Source: Oncomelania hupensis
Lineage: Eukaryota > Mollusca > Gastropoda > Littorinimorpha > Pomatiopsidae
Assembly: GCA_036898135.1 (NCBI GenBank)
Contig: CM072525.1
Location: 51,778,799 to 51,842,798, forward strand
Direction of reading: 5' to 3'
DNA length: 64,000 nt
Positions within the stretch are counted from its first letter, which is position 1, and each line of letters opens with the position of its first letter. The position numbers and the translations under genes were made by a program. Of the stretch, positions 32,601 through 44,108 are shown in pieces. The notes under the pieces were generated by a model. That model worked only from the letters and a program-made list of their open reading frames with translations. It ran no database searches and had not been told where the DNA came from.

Positions 32601-34606
32601 GAAAACCCACAACAGTGAGTGCAGATGCCAGCAGTTTTGGAGTAGGAGGAGTCCTACTACAACAACACCCTGACGGAGTTTTCAAGCCGGTAGCGTACTG
32701 TTCACGTACCTTGACCCCCACTGAGCGCAGGTACGCACAGATAGAGAAGGAAACTCTCGCAGCTGTCTACGCGTGTGAGAAATTTAGTCGCTACCTTGTC
32801 GGTTTGCCAAATTTCAAGCTGGAGACCGATCACAAGCCTCTCGTCCCCATCATCAACTACAAGAACCTTGAGGATACCCCTGTGAGATGCCAGAGAATGC
32901 TCATGCGACTCATGAGGTTCAACTCCATCGCCGAGTACGTGCCTGGAAAACAGCTCGTCGTGGCAGACGCTCTTTCTCGTAGCCCGCAGGAGTACAAGGT
33001 AGAAGATGAGAGCAGAGTGAAGTTACTCATTAACGACGTGGCAGACTACGCCGACAGCGTTAACCTGTCTTGGTCGTGCCAAATGTCGGACAAGAAACTT
33101 AAAGAACTGACAGAAGAAAGCAGGAAAGATAGCTTGATTCAAGCATCGCTACATTACGTACGGGAAGGATGGCCTACGTACGCGTCAGACGTTGAGGAAG
33201 GATTGAGAGATCTGTTCGAAGTCCGCGGTGAACTCAGCGAGAACAATGGCCTGCTCACCAGACGCAGCCGCATTGTCATACCGGCGTCCATGAGAGACGA
33301 AACCCTTGCCAGGATACATGATGGTCATCTCGGCATAGTGAAGTGCCGTGAAAGAGCGAACGCAGCGTGCTGGTGGCCAGGAATCGGCACGCGCATTAAG
33401 CAGATTGTTAGCAACTGCAAGCACTGTCAAGAGAAACAGGCCACTCAGAGAAAAGAACCACTAATTGCAACAGAACTACAAGAAAGGCCGTTTCAGAAGT
33501 GTGCAGCAGACATTTGTGAACTCAAGGGACAGCAGTACCTTGTGCTAACAGACTACTTATCAAGATACCTTGAAATAGAGCATCTCAAAAACATTACTTC
33601 ATACGAAGTTATTGGACGGATGTCTCATAAGTTTGCGCACCATGGGATTCCAGAGATCCTAATAACTGACAATGGCCGTCAGTTCCCATCATCAGAGTTC
33701 AAGGAGTTTTCAGAACGTTGGAACTTTAAACACATCACTACATCTCCGCACTACCCACAAGCTAATAGAGAAGCTGAGAGGGCTGTACAAGAAGCCAAGA
33801 AGATTCTGAGCCAAGAAGAGCCAATGATTGCTTTGCTCGCCTACAGAGCCACTCCTATTGCAGCGACAGGCAAGAGTCCAGCCGAGCTAGCATTCGGCCG
33901 GAGACTTCGTACAACACTCCCAACACTGCCTGACAACCTCGCACCCAGAGGTTACGACAAAAAGTCTGTAGCCGACAGAGATAGAGCAGTCAAAACAGCC
34001 TACAAGAAGACATTTGACCGACGGCATGGTGTCCGTCCACTTGAAGAACTTTCGCCGGGTGACCCAGTTCTCCAGAAGCTGGACAACGAGAAGAAGTGGG
34101 GAAGTCCAGCTAGCGTACAGCAGCAGTGCGCACCAAGGTCCTATATGGTGCAGACGCCTAGTGGCAAGAACTTTCGGCGAAATCGTCGCCATCTCAGGCT
34201 GTTCTCCAGTCAGCCTGAACAGCCTTGTCCTTACCCCAGCTCTATGCATAAGCGCCTGTTCCGGTCCAGTCATGCTTTCCCTGTCCTTGAATCCAGTGAC
34301 AAGCATGGAGATTGTGGCAGTCCCCGCCACAATGCAGCACGTTCTAGCTGCAACGACTCTGACAGTCAAAATTCAGAGTACGGTTCTAGTCTGAGCCAGG
34401 GCAAGTCCATCGTCCAAATTGGTCAACGTCCAGTCAACGTCCTAGCTCAACTCCCGCCAGATGACATCAGTCTGCGTCCCGACGCTTGCAGCGTTCCTAG
34501 CGGTCGTCTACCGCCAGGCCGACCTCCCGAGGGCAAAAGCAGTCCGGTTGTGACGATGACCCGCAGTGGCCGCATCATTACCAAGCCAGCCCGTTTTCAA
34601 GATTGA
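32564..34606 (+). CDS. Element F RNase H-integrase ORF
   Basis: A 680-codon open frame. Residues about 10-140 are RNase H (SADASSFGVGGVLL, ERRYAQIEKETLAAVYA, DHKPLVPI, ADALSRSP). About 245-295 is the integrase zinc finger (HDGHLGIVKCRERA, WWPGI, CKHCQ). About 310-455 is the integrase core with D (CAADICEL), D (ILITDNGRQF) and E (NREAERAV) at D,D-35-E spacing. The C-terminal part is basic. RT and protease are missing upstream, where only a deletion joint is seen, so it cannot replicate alone. The frame differs from gag, as in relatives that use frameshifting. Confidence 0.85.
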   Translation: MKKKKKKHFYDPRKPTTVSADASSFGVGGVLLQQHPDGVFKPVAYCSRTLTPTERRYAQIEKETLAAVYACEKFSRYLVGLPNFKLETDHKPLVPIINYKNLEDTPVRCQRMLMRLMRFNSIAEYVPGKQLVVADALSRSPQEYKVEDESRVKLLINDVADYADSVNLSWSCQMSDKKLKELTEESRKDSLIQASLHYVREGWPTYASDVEEGLRDLFEVRGELSENNGLLTRRSRIVIPASMRDETLARIHDGHLGIVKCRERANAACWWPGIGTRIKQIVSNCKHCQEKQATQRKEPLIATELQERPFQKCAADICELKGQQYLVLTDYLSRYLEIEHLKNITSYEVIGRMSHKFAHHGIPEILITDNGRQFPSSEFKEFSERWNFKHITTSPHYPQANREAERAVQEAKKILSQEEPMIALLAYRATPIAATGKSPAELAFGRRLRTTLPTLPDNLAPRGYDKKSVADRDRAVKTAYKKTFDRRHGVRPLEELSPGDPVLQKLDNEKKWGSPASVQQQCAPRSYMVQTPSGKNFRRNRRHLRLFSSQPEQPCPYPSSMHKRLFRSSHAFPVLESSDKHGDCGSPRHNAARSSCNDSDSQNSEYGSSLSQGKSIVQIGQRPVNVLAQLPPDDISLRPDACSVPSGRLPPGRPPEGKSSPVVTMTRSGRIITKPARFQD

Positions 34607-34736
34607 TATTTTGAACATTTTTCAAGTTGAACTTTTGAGTTAAAGTGAAATAATCTCCCTTCTCGGTTATCACAAACTCTAACGAATAACTAGCCAGTTG
34701 GCTGATTTTTTTTGCAAAATCTCAAAGGAGGGAAGA

Positions 34737-34946
34737 TGTTGTGTTATGTATTATTTTCGGTTCTAAGATAAAGTGACGTAGTCTAAGGAAAAGTGATGTA
34801 GTCTTGTTCGCATGCGTCAGAGTCTGGTTTTGCGCCTTGTTGGACAATGGCCTCTTCAGTTTACTGGTTGTTGAAATCTCAATAAATACTTCTTGTTAAA
34901 ATTACACGTACGTCTTCGGCCTTTAATGAATGCTCGGAACACAAGT
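34737..34946 (+). repeat. Element F 3' LTR
   Basis: The same 210 bp as the 5' LTR with about a dozen substitutions (roughly 94% identity by eye), indicating an older insertion. Confidence 0.8.
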
Positions 34947-34951
34947 CGGGT

Positions 34952-35284
34952 GAAAGACCCCGCTTCCATAAATCTATTATAAAATTTAGACAGAGACAGG
35001 GATGGAAGACTCCGTTGTGCGAGAGAATGTTTTGTGTGTAAACAGTTTAACATGTTCATCGTCGAAGTCAGTTTAATTAATTTTAATCAAATGTGTTTTC
35101 CTCTGAACTTGAGAAGGAAGTTATTTTATAAACAAAGGGGGATGTAATGTAACGTGCGAATAGTCTTGGAAGACTTGTAACTAAAGGGAGGTTACTCAGT
35201 TGAATGGACATCCGGTGATTTTAGGCGGTTGAACGAGGACCTAGATCCGGATGGCTGTTATAACTTACAAGCTCTAATAAAGTT
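34952..35284 (+). other. Host of the second E solo LTR, possibly an older LTR
   Basis: AAAGGGGGATG followed by TGTAACGTGCG near 35150 looks like a purine tract and LTR start. AATAAA lies at about 35276. The sequence is interrupted at 35284 and may resume at 37335-37420. Not proven. Confidence 0.3.
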
Positions 35285-35962
35285 TGTGACGACATGAGTT
35301 TCAGAGTAACAGAGAGAGCTATATTTTTCACGAAGTTGCACTTCTCTGTTATGTAGTGTACATAGAATAGCTTGACCGGTTTCCTTATTGCGTATGAAAG
35401 AGTGCAGTATCGTAAAGTCCGTGCGTAACGTAGAAGACAGGGGTAGGCCAAATACAGAACAGGGCTATGCATAATAGAAATATGTATACTGAGGAGAGCT
35501 CGACTGTTTGCTCGTGACCGGGTTGCATTTGGTAGGGCAGAGTGGTTTGAAGTGCTGTTGCGAAGAGGTCAATTCTAGCCAGGCAGCGACCCTGTGACAG
35601 AGTGTCATAGAGAATAGGTTTCTGTGTGGAAGGGTGTGATATTGTAGATACAAGCCACCCAAGGTCTTACGCCCTCGTCGGGGTAATAATGCCTAGAGTT
35701 GGAAGGAGGAGGAAATATAACTGCCATTTATAAGTGAATGTAGGTTTTTTTTCCTAAGGTGTGTGTGGTTCTCCATTGAACACCCGCCGAGACTCAGGTT
35801 CTGTGACAGAATTGAGGTGACCTCATCCTCGTTTATAAGTGTTATTTTTGAAGTGATAATAACCAGCAATAGCCAGATAAAGTAACTCTCAAAGACTAAC
35901 CATTTGTGTTGTGTTGTACTGTGTTGGAGAAGGTGGGTGTGTCACAAGTCGAGGCCGAGACG

Positions 35963-35968
35963 GTGAGT
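35963..35968 (+). promoter_or_regulatory. Candidate LTR splice donor, copy 2
   Basis: ACG|GTGAGTGAACCC, conserved in position and context with the donor at 7808-7813. Confidence 0.5.
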
Positions 35969-36540
35969 GAACCCTGTAATCTAATTTCTTAGTGGCGCAT
36001 TCCGAGACTGCGTACGCGTATGAATGATGTTGAATGTGGGGGGAATGTATTTTTGATGCATATTGATTTTATATGATTTTCATATGATTTTCTTATTATG
36101 TATATGATAGAGAAATGTCGTTGCTGTTGTTGATGTAAAAGTGGGTCAACGGCGATGATGGAGAATGCCTGTTAGAGAGGGAGAGAGAGAGAGAGGGGGT
36201 GGGGGTGTATGTATGGAGAGAAGGATAGTTGTAATATACTAGAGAGGCATGAAGGAAATAATTATGAAGAAAGCATGTTTACAGTATAGTATGTCAAGAT
36301 AGTATGGGTGAAGGGAGATAATCGTGATGTGTTATAACAGTTGGGAGAGATGATGAGGATGGAGGAGGAGGATGGAATGAATCAGGACTGTGTGATGGAA
36401 GTGTGGTTGCAATAAATATGTACATTTAGATAATGTCTGTGTTATAGAAGATATGAATTATTAAGCATCTAAGGTTGATTTATATTATTGATATGTATGC
36501 ATAGCATCTTGTATTGTTGTCATTGTGGCATAAACAGGTC

Positions 36541-36551
36541 AAGATGGCGGA
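36541..36551 (+). promoter_or_regulatory. YY1-like site in E LTR, copy 2
   Basis: CAGGTCAAGATGGCGGACGG matches the AAGATGGCGGC core at 10 of 11 positions and is conserved in the other copy. Confidence 0.45.
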
Positions 36552-37339
36552 CGGAGGATGGCGTGTTATATTATATAGTGTTTATGTTTTGTAGGCAGAC
36601 TGTTAAGACTGTGTATCTGCTTACAGGTTTGGGCTGATGTTGATGATGATGATGTTGTACCTGATGTTCTGATGTTGTACCTGTTATCATCCGTATTGCG
36701 CTGACTAATCCCTAGTCACTATAGCTGTATTCCGCCACACCGACAACTTTCGCAGTCGTGGTGCTTGTTCGCCTCCGTATCGGGGCGTTACATTTATTAC
36801 AGGAATTCCACACACCACATTCACGCACACACAGACTTGCACAGCGCCACACCTAAAAACATATTTCATTTAGTTGCAGAAAAATCATCCTCTATGTTGT
36901 GAAAGAGACTGTTTAGCTCTCTCTGAGCTACTTGACAAAACATTTGAACAGTGCTTCAGTTCTACAGCTTCACCTGGACAATAGTTCGTAGATTAAAGAT
37001 TCATAGCACCATCATTTCTTATTTGAAAAGTTATATTTTGAATTGATTTACTGATTGTGATTTTGTTGTAAACATTTTGTAAAGAAACTGTTGCTGTTTA
37101 GTTCTGTTTGGGGTTAAACAAGGGGAGGTAATTGTTAGTTAATATTGGGACGGGGGTCTTGATAGGGGTGGAGGGTGGTTAGTTTCCTATTTGTCCTGTG
37201 CGTGTATGTCAATTGTTGAATAAAAGAGTGTGATTGTATCCTGGCACTTTGTGTTAGCTTATTTTGTTTGAGTTTTTATTCCTTTCACTCGCTTTATGTG
37301 CTGACGTCACGGAACCCGCTCGGGGGCCGTGACAAAGTT

Positions 37340-39167
37340 GTATTTGTGAACATCATCAAAATCTCTTTGAGTTTGTTGCTTTTGCATAAAAGGACAAACA
37401 TTGCAATAAATAAGTAAGTATATTAATATACACTTGATCTCTAGGCTAATGTCCGGGTGATGCCGTTGCTAAACATGGACGTTTGTGATCCCTGGATCTG
37501 TGCACTGAGCCATCGGGAAATTGCTATTAATAAACTATTAATAATCTAATGAAGTGAATGTGTGCATGTGGTTGTCTGACGCTCAGTCTAAGGAAGCATG
37601 TTCTATTTCTGTTCACTCTACTCTTCCATCCACCACCACACATGTGCGTACAAACAAGGACTAAGACTACACAGTTATCTCTCTTTGCCCTTCTGTTTCA
37701 CTATTTTCACTCATTCATAACATATACATTAAATCACACAATTCTTATCATCATATAACAAGTTCACACAGATAATAAATAAGTGGCGTATAGGCTAATA
37801 TACAAATTCAGCACTTACTCAGTCAGTGGCTAACACTGAGGTTGTCTCTTTCTTGAGACGTCACTCGCCTTCACACACTGCTCTGGTGTCATCACAGTCA
37901 ATAATGGCACACTGATGACTTGACGGAGATTCCTGATCTCTCAGAATTAATTAATAATGACTGTACTCACAGATTCACAGGTCTCACTAGTCGCGTAATT
38001 CTCAGCCGACTCTAGGAACGAGTAGCTATTCTTAGAGAACACTGCAGGTGATCCCGTATCTTAGGTCTGGAGATTTACTTCGCCCACCGTTGCTGCACGT
38101 CTGCACCAGTGATGGTTGTTTGAAGGAAAGATGAAGGCATTGATGGTGTCCACATCCAGTCATGTAGATGATGTCACATAGACAGCTCCATCAGCCACAC
38201 ACCAGGAAGTTTCCACTTCAAACCGGCCCGCTGTATACAACATTTATACAATCGTAAATTTGTGCTCTTATGCTCAAAGAGACTATATGCGACTTCGACA
38301 CATTATTGTATTTCAGAGTGCTTGAAGATCATTTCCTTCATAGAATGTCTTCTCTATGCCTCCACACTGATACAGTCACTATTGTCACAAATACTTATGA
38401 CAATACTTATAGCCACGTTATACACCGTACATACATTGTGTAGCCTATAACACAATGGACTATGAGCCAAACTTTACAATCACAGCTCACTTTCAATTTA
38501 TAACATATTACTGCACATTCATTCATCATTAGATACAAATTATACAACTGAATTACATTCAGATTTCAGCCCCATATCTTCACATATGAATGAATACAAC
38601 ATGGCATCATAATTATAAACTGTATCACATATAATAATTGCATGACCAAATACGGTATCTACAAGAGTTACCAAACTTTCTTCAAACAATGGATTCTTCT
38701 GCACTGTAATCACAATAATTCATAAAAAGCAATGCTTTCCATTTTCCTATAAATAGCTTTACAGCTTATTATAAATACTGATAAATATAACAATAAATTC
38801 CTTTATTATAGATACAGCTACAATAATCCGCTAGAAGAATCCCAATTTCCTAGAGCTCCACAGAACATGTCTTCTGACTTCAACTGGCATGTACTCTCTG
38901 AATAACAACAACTCACTACAATATTTTCATTTCGACACGCAAACTTCCGGCATAACGCTAGTGACGTCATAATATCTATTTACACAAACGTGTACGAAAT
39001 GCGTTCGTTACATCCATAACGTGGAAGTGTAAGATGTGGATAACTTATTTTCGCCAAAATCTAATTTCCATAAGGTTTTGCTCTTAAAGCAAACAAAAAA
39101 AAAAAAAAAAAAAACCCCGATATCGTTTAGTTTATCTTAACACTTTATTTTCTATGTCAATCCAAAG
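37340..39167. other. Noncoding stretch before lectin exon 2
   Basis: AT-rich, with no recognisable protein. A poly-A-like run lies near 39095-39112, shortly before the lectin exon's acceptor. TTCGTTACA at 39004-39012 resembles a C-type LTR end, but no partner end was found. Confidence 0.5.
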
Positions 39168-39391
39168 GACAAGTGCTTTTCCTACCACGTCTTTGAAGAA
39201 GGACGGAAGTACATGACGTGGCGAGGAGCCAGGCTAGAATGTCAACGACTGAGCAGAAACCTGGCCATGCCCAAAACGCCTGACGAGTTGGATGTGATCC
39301 ACCAAATGATGGACATTGGTGTCAAAGGTCGTTGTGCTTACGTTGGTCTACAGACAGTTCCTGTGTCAGTTGGAACTTCAAATATTTACAG
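39168..39391 (+). CDS. C-type lectin exon, paralogue 2
   Basis: A 224-bp exon from acceptor tcaatccaaag to donor TACAG|GTAAC, almost the same as 13132-13355. It encodes the first half of a C-type lectin-like domain with C...W..AR..C and GRCAYVGLQTVPVS. A few coding changes (for example SRNLAMP against SGDLAMP) separate the two. It most likely belongs to the same gene as 25459-26501, 12.7 kb upstream. The next exon is not visible and may lie beyond the insertions at 40-63 kb. The in-frame TAA in the donor is retained. Confidence 0.75.
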
Positions 39392-40188
39392 GTAACCTTG
39401 GTCTACAGACAGTTCTTGTGTCCGTTGGAACTTCAGATATGTACAGGTAAGCTTGGTCTACAGACAGTTCTTGTGTCCGTTGGAACTTCAGATATGTACA
39501 GGTAAGCTTGGTCTACAGACAGTTCTTGTGTCCGTTGGAACTTCAGATATGTACAGGTAAGCTTGGTCTAAAGACAGTTCAGGTGTCTGTTGAAACGTCA
39601 AATAGGTACAGGTAACGTTGGTCTACAGACAGTTCCTGTGTCAGTTGGAACTTCAAATATGTACAGGTAACCTTGGTCTACAGACAGTTCTTGTGTCTGT
39701 TGGAACTTCAGATATGTACAGGTAAGCTTGGTCTAAAGACAGTTCAGGTGTCTGTTGAAACGTCAAATAGGTACAGGTAACGTTGGTCTACAGACAGTTC
39801 CTGTGTCAGTTGGAACTTCAAATATGTACAGGTAACCTTGGTCTACAGACAGTTCTTGTGTCCGTTGGAACTTCAGATATGTACAGGTAAGCTTGGTCTA
39901 AAGACAGTTCAGGTGTCTGTTGAAACGTCAAATAGGTACAGGTAACGTTGGTCTACAGACAGTTCCTGTGTCAGTTGGAACTTCAAATATGTACAGGTAA
40001 CCTTGGTCTACAGACAGTTCTTGTGTCTGTTGGAACTTCAGATATGTACAGGTAAGCTTGGTCTAAAGACAGTTCAGGTGTCTGTTGAAACGTCAAATAG
40101 GTACAGGTAACGTTGGTCTACAGACAGTTCCTGTGTCAGTTGGAACTTCAAATATGTACAGGTAACCTTGGTCTACAGACAGTTGCTG
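39343..40188 (+). repeat. 55-bp exon-end/splice-donor minisatellite
   Basis: About 15 units of 55 bp. The first is the exon end itself (gttggtctacagacagttcc ... tacag) with the donor. Each unit ends TACAG|GTAAC or TACAG|GTAAG. Three unit types (cctgtgtcag, ttgtgtctg/ccg, aggtgtctg) cycle as a 165-bp higher-order repeat over units 5-14. The array is cut at 40188 by element C and resumes at 45917. Confidence 0.95.
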
Positions 40189-40573
40189 TTACTTGCATTC
40201 ACAAAACTAAATATAATGCTATACATTGCAAGTTGAGGTTTCAACCTCAAATCAAATACTAATCCAACTTGAATTCGTTAATCAAAAATATACAACTATC
40301 CACCATCTCCATCACCTCCCTAATCCATCCTTCATACTAATATCAAAATTATCTATTATTAATTCTTATTCCACAATAAGTAGAATATAATCATGGTTAA
40401 ATATTATTACGTTTATAAAACAATATTTCAATGATAAACAATATATACCTGCAGACGCAGCTGCCAGAAGTACAACACACAACGACCACTCCGTGGTCCA
40501 GTCAAAAGAAGAATGCATACATTTTTTAAAATGTAATTGGTGAACCGTCACACGACTAGCTCAACCAACCAGA
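40189..40573 (-). repeat. Element C 3' LTR fragment
   Basis: 385 bp, colinear without gaps with 45426-45810 and with about a dozen substitutions (roughly 97% by eye). Sequence on both sides of the match differs. 40574-40884 has no recognisable content. Confidence 0.8.
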
Positions 40574-40884
40574 GTTTTCTGAATTTTATCAGAAAGAAAA
40601 AAATTCCTACAATTATGTCCACCTAAACTGTACAAACAAGCGATAAAGACAACTGGTAATTAACACTTATCTTAAACATAAACATATTGTATTACGCTTT
40701 CATAAGAGCGCAATAGACATACAAAATATGTAGTTCAAGACCAAGCATGTCACCTTGATACAGCGAAATCAAAAATCAATAAGGTACATAACAGATCATT
40801 TTACAGTATTCCAATAGATTTCCCAGCATTCAAATATACAACAGCAGAATTATATATACAAAGCATGTTCATTTTTCACAGATG

Positions 40885-42984
40885 CTATGGAATGTCCTGA
40901 TGATAGTGTCTGGTTTTGGCTAAAACTGTTTTGATGTATTCTTGAGCTAGTCTGCAAGATTCTAGGATCTTGTTTTTAATGAGTTTGAGCGGAATAGTGT
41001 CAGGGTAACGTGTTACCATATCAATGATGTTGAGTATGCATCTGTGACCTTCCTCAGACGGCGGAGGAATCGGTTCTACTAAATCAGCTGCAACCTGTTC
41101 GAATGTTTCTGAAATAGTCGGCATCTTTTCTAAAGGAACCGGTGGAATACCTTGTCTCTTGTCTTGAAAAATAGTAGTAACACAACGAGTATGACCTTGA
41201 TCTTGGATGAGTGTGGAAGCACCCGAAAAAGGGTCGGACACACCTGGTAAATTCCCTAATATCAAATCGGCCACTGGTTGATCAATGACACAACACAAAA
41301 CAGTGCCAGAGAAAAATGGAGTGTCAACAGACACTTTGGCCAACGGAAATTCCTCAATGTTTCCACCGAATGACCAACATTTACACTCTTTGCCAGTATA
41401 CTGGTCGTGCGAAACCAGTCTCTTGCAAACTCCACAGATAGTTGCACCTGTGTCTCTGAGCACACTTGCTTTGAGGCCATTTACGGTACCTGATACTAGC
41501 TTGGGCTGACCACAGTTTTCATCGTGAACTGAGCAAATGACTTCCGCGACTAAAGCTGACTGCACCTTAGTGTTATCTGGAATGTCATGGTATGTCTGAG
41601 AATCACTTTCCGTATCTTGAGTCTCTGGGTATACATAGCCACTAGCAAACGGACACCATGCAGCTATGTGACCTACACCCCCACAACAATAGCAAACTAT
41701 GCCCTGTCTATTCTGTCTTTTGTTGAGAGGAGGACTACCTGAGAAACGAGAGCCAGGTCTCGAATATGTATTTCCACGTCCACGAGGAGCCTGATTGTTT
41801 TGAGCGCCCTGTTGAGTATTCATGTTCTGATGTGCAAAACCCCTATTTGGAATAGGACCTGCGGGTTGGTAGTTTCCACGCGGAGAGTCACGAAATCCCG
41901 ATCCCCTGAAATTATTCCATCTTTGGCCAGTCCCACGAAATTGATTCTGAGTGGGTACATTCTGAGAAATCGACGCGGATGCAAAAATCGAGTCATCTGA
42001 TTTCAGTGCCAGTTTCTTTTCCGGATGAGCCATGCGAAATGCTTCAGCACTGTCTATCAAAGCCGCGAATTTTGTCAAATTTCTTTCCTTCAAAAACACG
42101 ACGAGATCTCTCGAAACAGAAGCAATAAACCGCTCACACAAAATAAGATTCCATAGTCCATCAAAAGTCATTTTCACAATCTGATATTTGGATCCACCTT
42201 TCCAACAAGTGAGAAAATCGCTTTGAAAAAGTTACAAAACTTTCCCCCACTTCAGGCCTAACTGATCTGAATTTTTCCTTGAATCCATCTGCAGTGTTCT
42301 GAAACTTCTTAAGAAGTTCTTGCTTAAGATCATCATATGAAACTGCACCGGCAGCAGACAAGGAATGATAAACAGCTAAAGCTGGGTCTTGTAGCAATGC
42401 AGTTAAGTAAACCACCCATCTACTGCTATCATAATTGAGAGCTTTAGCATGTGCCTCAAACCGGTACAAAAAAAGAATCAATGTCATCCCTATCTTCTTT
42501 GAAAACAGGTAGTTGGGGCAACTTTGGAAATGAAGGGTTAGAGCTTCGAGTCCTAGGGGTAGTGTTCTCGCTGCGCAATTCAGCCTGTTTCAACTGAAGC
42601 TCAATTTCTTTTCCCTTTAGCTTAGGACTTTCTCTGTCAAGTTCCCTCTGATAATCCATCTTCAATTTCCTTTCCTCTCTTTCCAGTTCTTCTCTTTTAG
42701 CTTCTCTTTCCCGTTTAACCTTTTCCTGTTCTAACTGAAATCGTTTTCCTCTCTTTCCTGTTCTAACTCTCTTTCCTGTTTTTTAGCATCCTGTTCTAAC
42801 TGCAATCTTTTAGCATCCTGTTCTTGTTTAACCTTTTCCTGTTCTCTTTCTTTGGCCCTATCATGTCTCTGAAAACACTGCTCAACGTACTGCTGTAGCT
42901 TTTCGTCAGTAAAACCTAACTTCTGGGCTTGAGTAAAAAATGAATTAAACAGAGTAGCCTATCATATTCCTCAGCAGAAGCCAT
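40885..42984 (-). pseudogene. Element C gag-protease-integrase remnant
   Basis: The start MASAEEYDR is at 42984, with a frameshift soon after. A K/E/Q-rich coiled coil follows at 42660-42940. The capsid region spans 42665-42161 in two frames (FKEDRDDIDSFF, FLYRFEAHAKALNYDSSRW, FKEKFRSVRPEVGESF). The last frame (42177-40885) has a zinc knuckle (CYCCGGVGHIAAWC) and protease (VLRDTGATICGVC, ADLILGN). It then runs directly into an integrase core start ([32 protein letters not shown]) and its far C-terminal part (RLAQEYIKTVL). The zinc finger, the rest of the core, RT and RNase H are deleted. Confidence 0.85.
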
Positions 42985-44108
42985 GCTCAGTTGAATTCAA
43001 AAGAAAATTAATTACCAAAAGTAAGACAATGCGAGTGACAATTCAATGAATAACTTTAAGTTATACAAGTCAAAGATTATTTTCCCAAGTTCAACAAGGC
43101 CAGAATTATTACAAAATTCAAAAGCAAATTCAAGTTTGACAAAAGAAAATTATTTCAAAATCGAAGCAAGCGAAGTTTGTCAGATGAAAATCATTTAGAA
43201 AGCAAAGCAAGTTCAAGTGTGATCAAAGAAGATTATTTCAAAATGAAAACCAGTTCAAGTTTAACAAAACAGCATACCATAAAAGAAAAGAAAACAATGT
43301 TTAGATTATATTCAGTCTAAGTACAAGCAAGCATCAGAAAATCATATACTAAATGCAACAATCAATAGCTGTAACAACTACCAATATTTAAATCCAAATT
43401 ATGACAGGTGAAATTTTATAAGTAATTGTTTTGAAATTAAAACAAAACAAAACAAACAAATAATAATAATAATGAAACCCTATACTAAATAACAAACAAC
43501 GACAACAACACAACAAAGAGAGAACTAAAATTCTAAACTAATATCGGTACAATAGAATACAAGAAATCAATAGAAAAAAACAACTAAGTTCCACTTCAGC
43601 TAGAAAACACCGGAAGTTCTATTAAAATGCCAAAAATAAATCCTAAACACCTACAACAATTAAAATAGGGATGTGACAACTATAACTATCCAAGACAGGA
43701 TCGTAATAAGTATAGAAGGAAAAACAAAACAATACTGAATAGCTGAACTAGAATTAGGCAATTATATAATACAACAGGAAGAAAAAAGAATCTAAGCCCT
43801 CTCTGATCCCAGAACTATACAAAGAATCGGACCTGCACAGAAATAATCGGAGGCGGGGTATAATCTATATAAACACCAACATACTACCCAAAATGAAATG
43901 AAACAGCAATGGAACAAGTCAGTTACACAGTACACACTTACTCCTAGCACACCAAAGTTAACTGCCAAAATTTTACAAGCCCCTTCTACTGTTTATTCTT
44001 ATACTTATTCAATTAAATCCCACAATACAAACTCCCAATAAGATAAAAGACAAATAAATAATTATAAACTAACTCCCACTATCTAACTACGGGTTTCAGG
44101 GTCACCAC
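42985..44108 (-). other. Element C 5' leader, noncoding
   Basis: AT-rich region between gag start and LTR. An imperfect 'caaaattcaaagcaagttcaagtttgac'-type motif repeats at 43080-43270. No ORF. Confidence 0.6.

Larger units (their letters stand above)
31179..34946 (+). mobile_element. Gypsy element F (K02A2.6-like), internally deleted
   Basis: Two 210-bp LTRs (31179-31388, 34737-34946) that differ at about a dozen sites lie within CGGGT duplications (31174-31178, 34947-34951). The internal order is PBS, gag, then RNase H-integrase. Protease and RT are deleted near 32575. A purine tract (AAAGGAGGGAAGA) precedes the 3' LTR. The RH-then-INT order is the standard Ty3/Gypsy one, unlike the other Gypsy elements here. 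Confidence 0.85.
35285..37334 (+). mobile_element. 2.05-kb solo LTR (family E), copy 2
   Basis: Starts TGTGACGACATGAG, ends GGGGGCCGTGACA, and is flanked by a perfect AAGTT duplication (35280-35284, 37335-37339). It aligns in conserved blocks with the reverse complement of 6443-8470 but is clearly diverged. The AATAAA near 37220 and GAGTGTGATTGTA are shared. No internal region or second LTR is nearby. Confidence 0.9.

Noticed and set aside
39343..40188. Regular 55-bp repeats resembling a CRISPR array
   Set aside because: There are no repeat/spacer alternation and no cas genes. The units are contiguous copies of an exon end and intron start in an animal gene.
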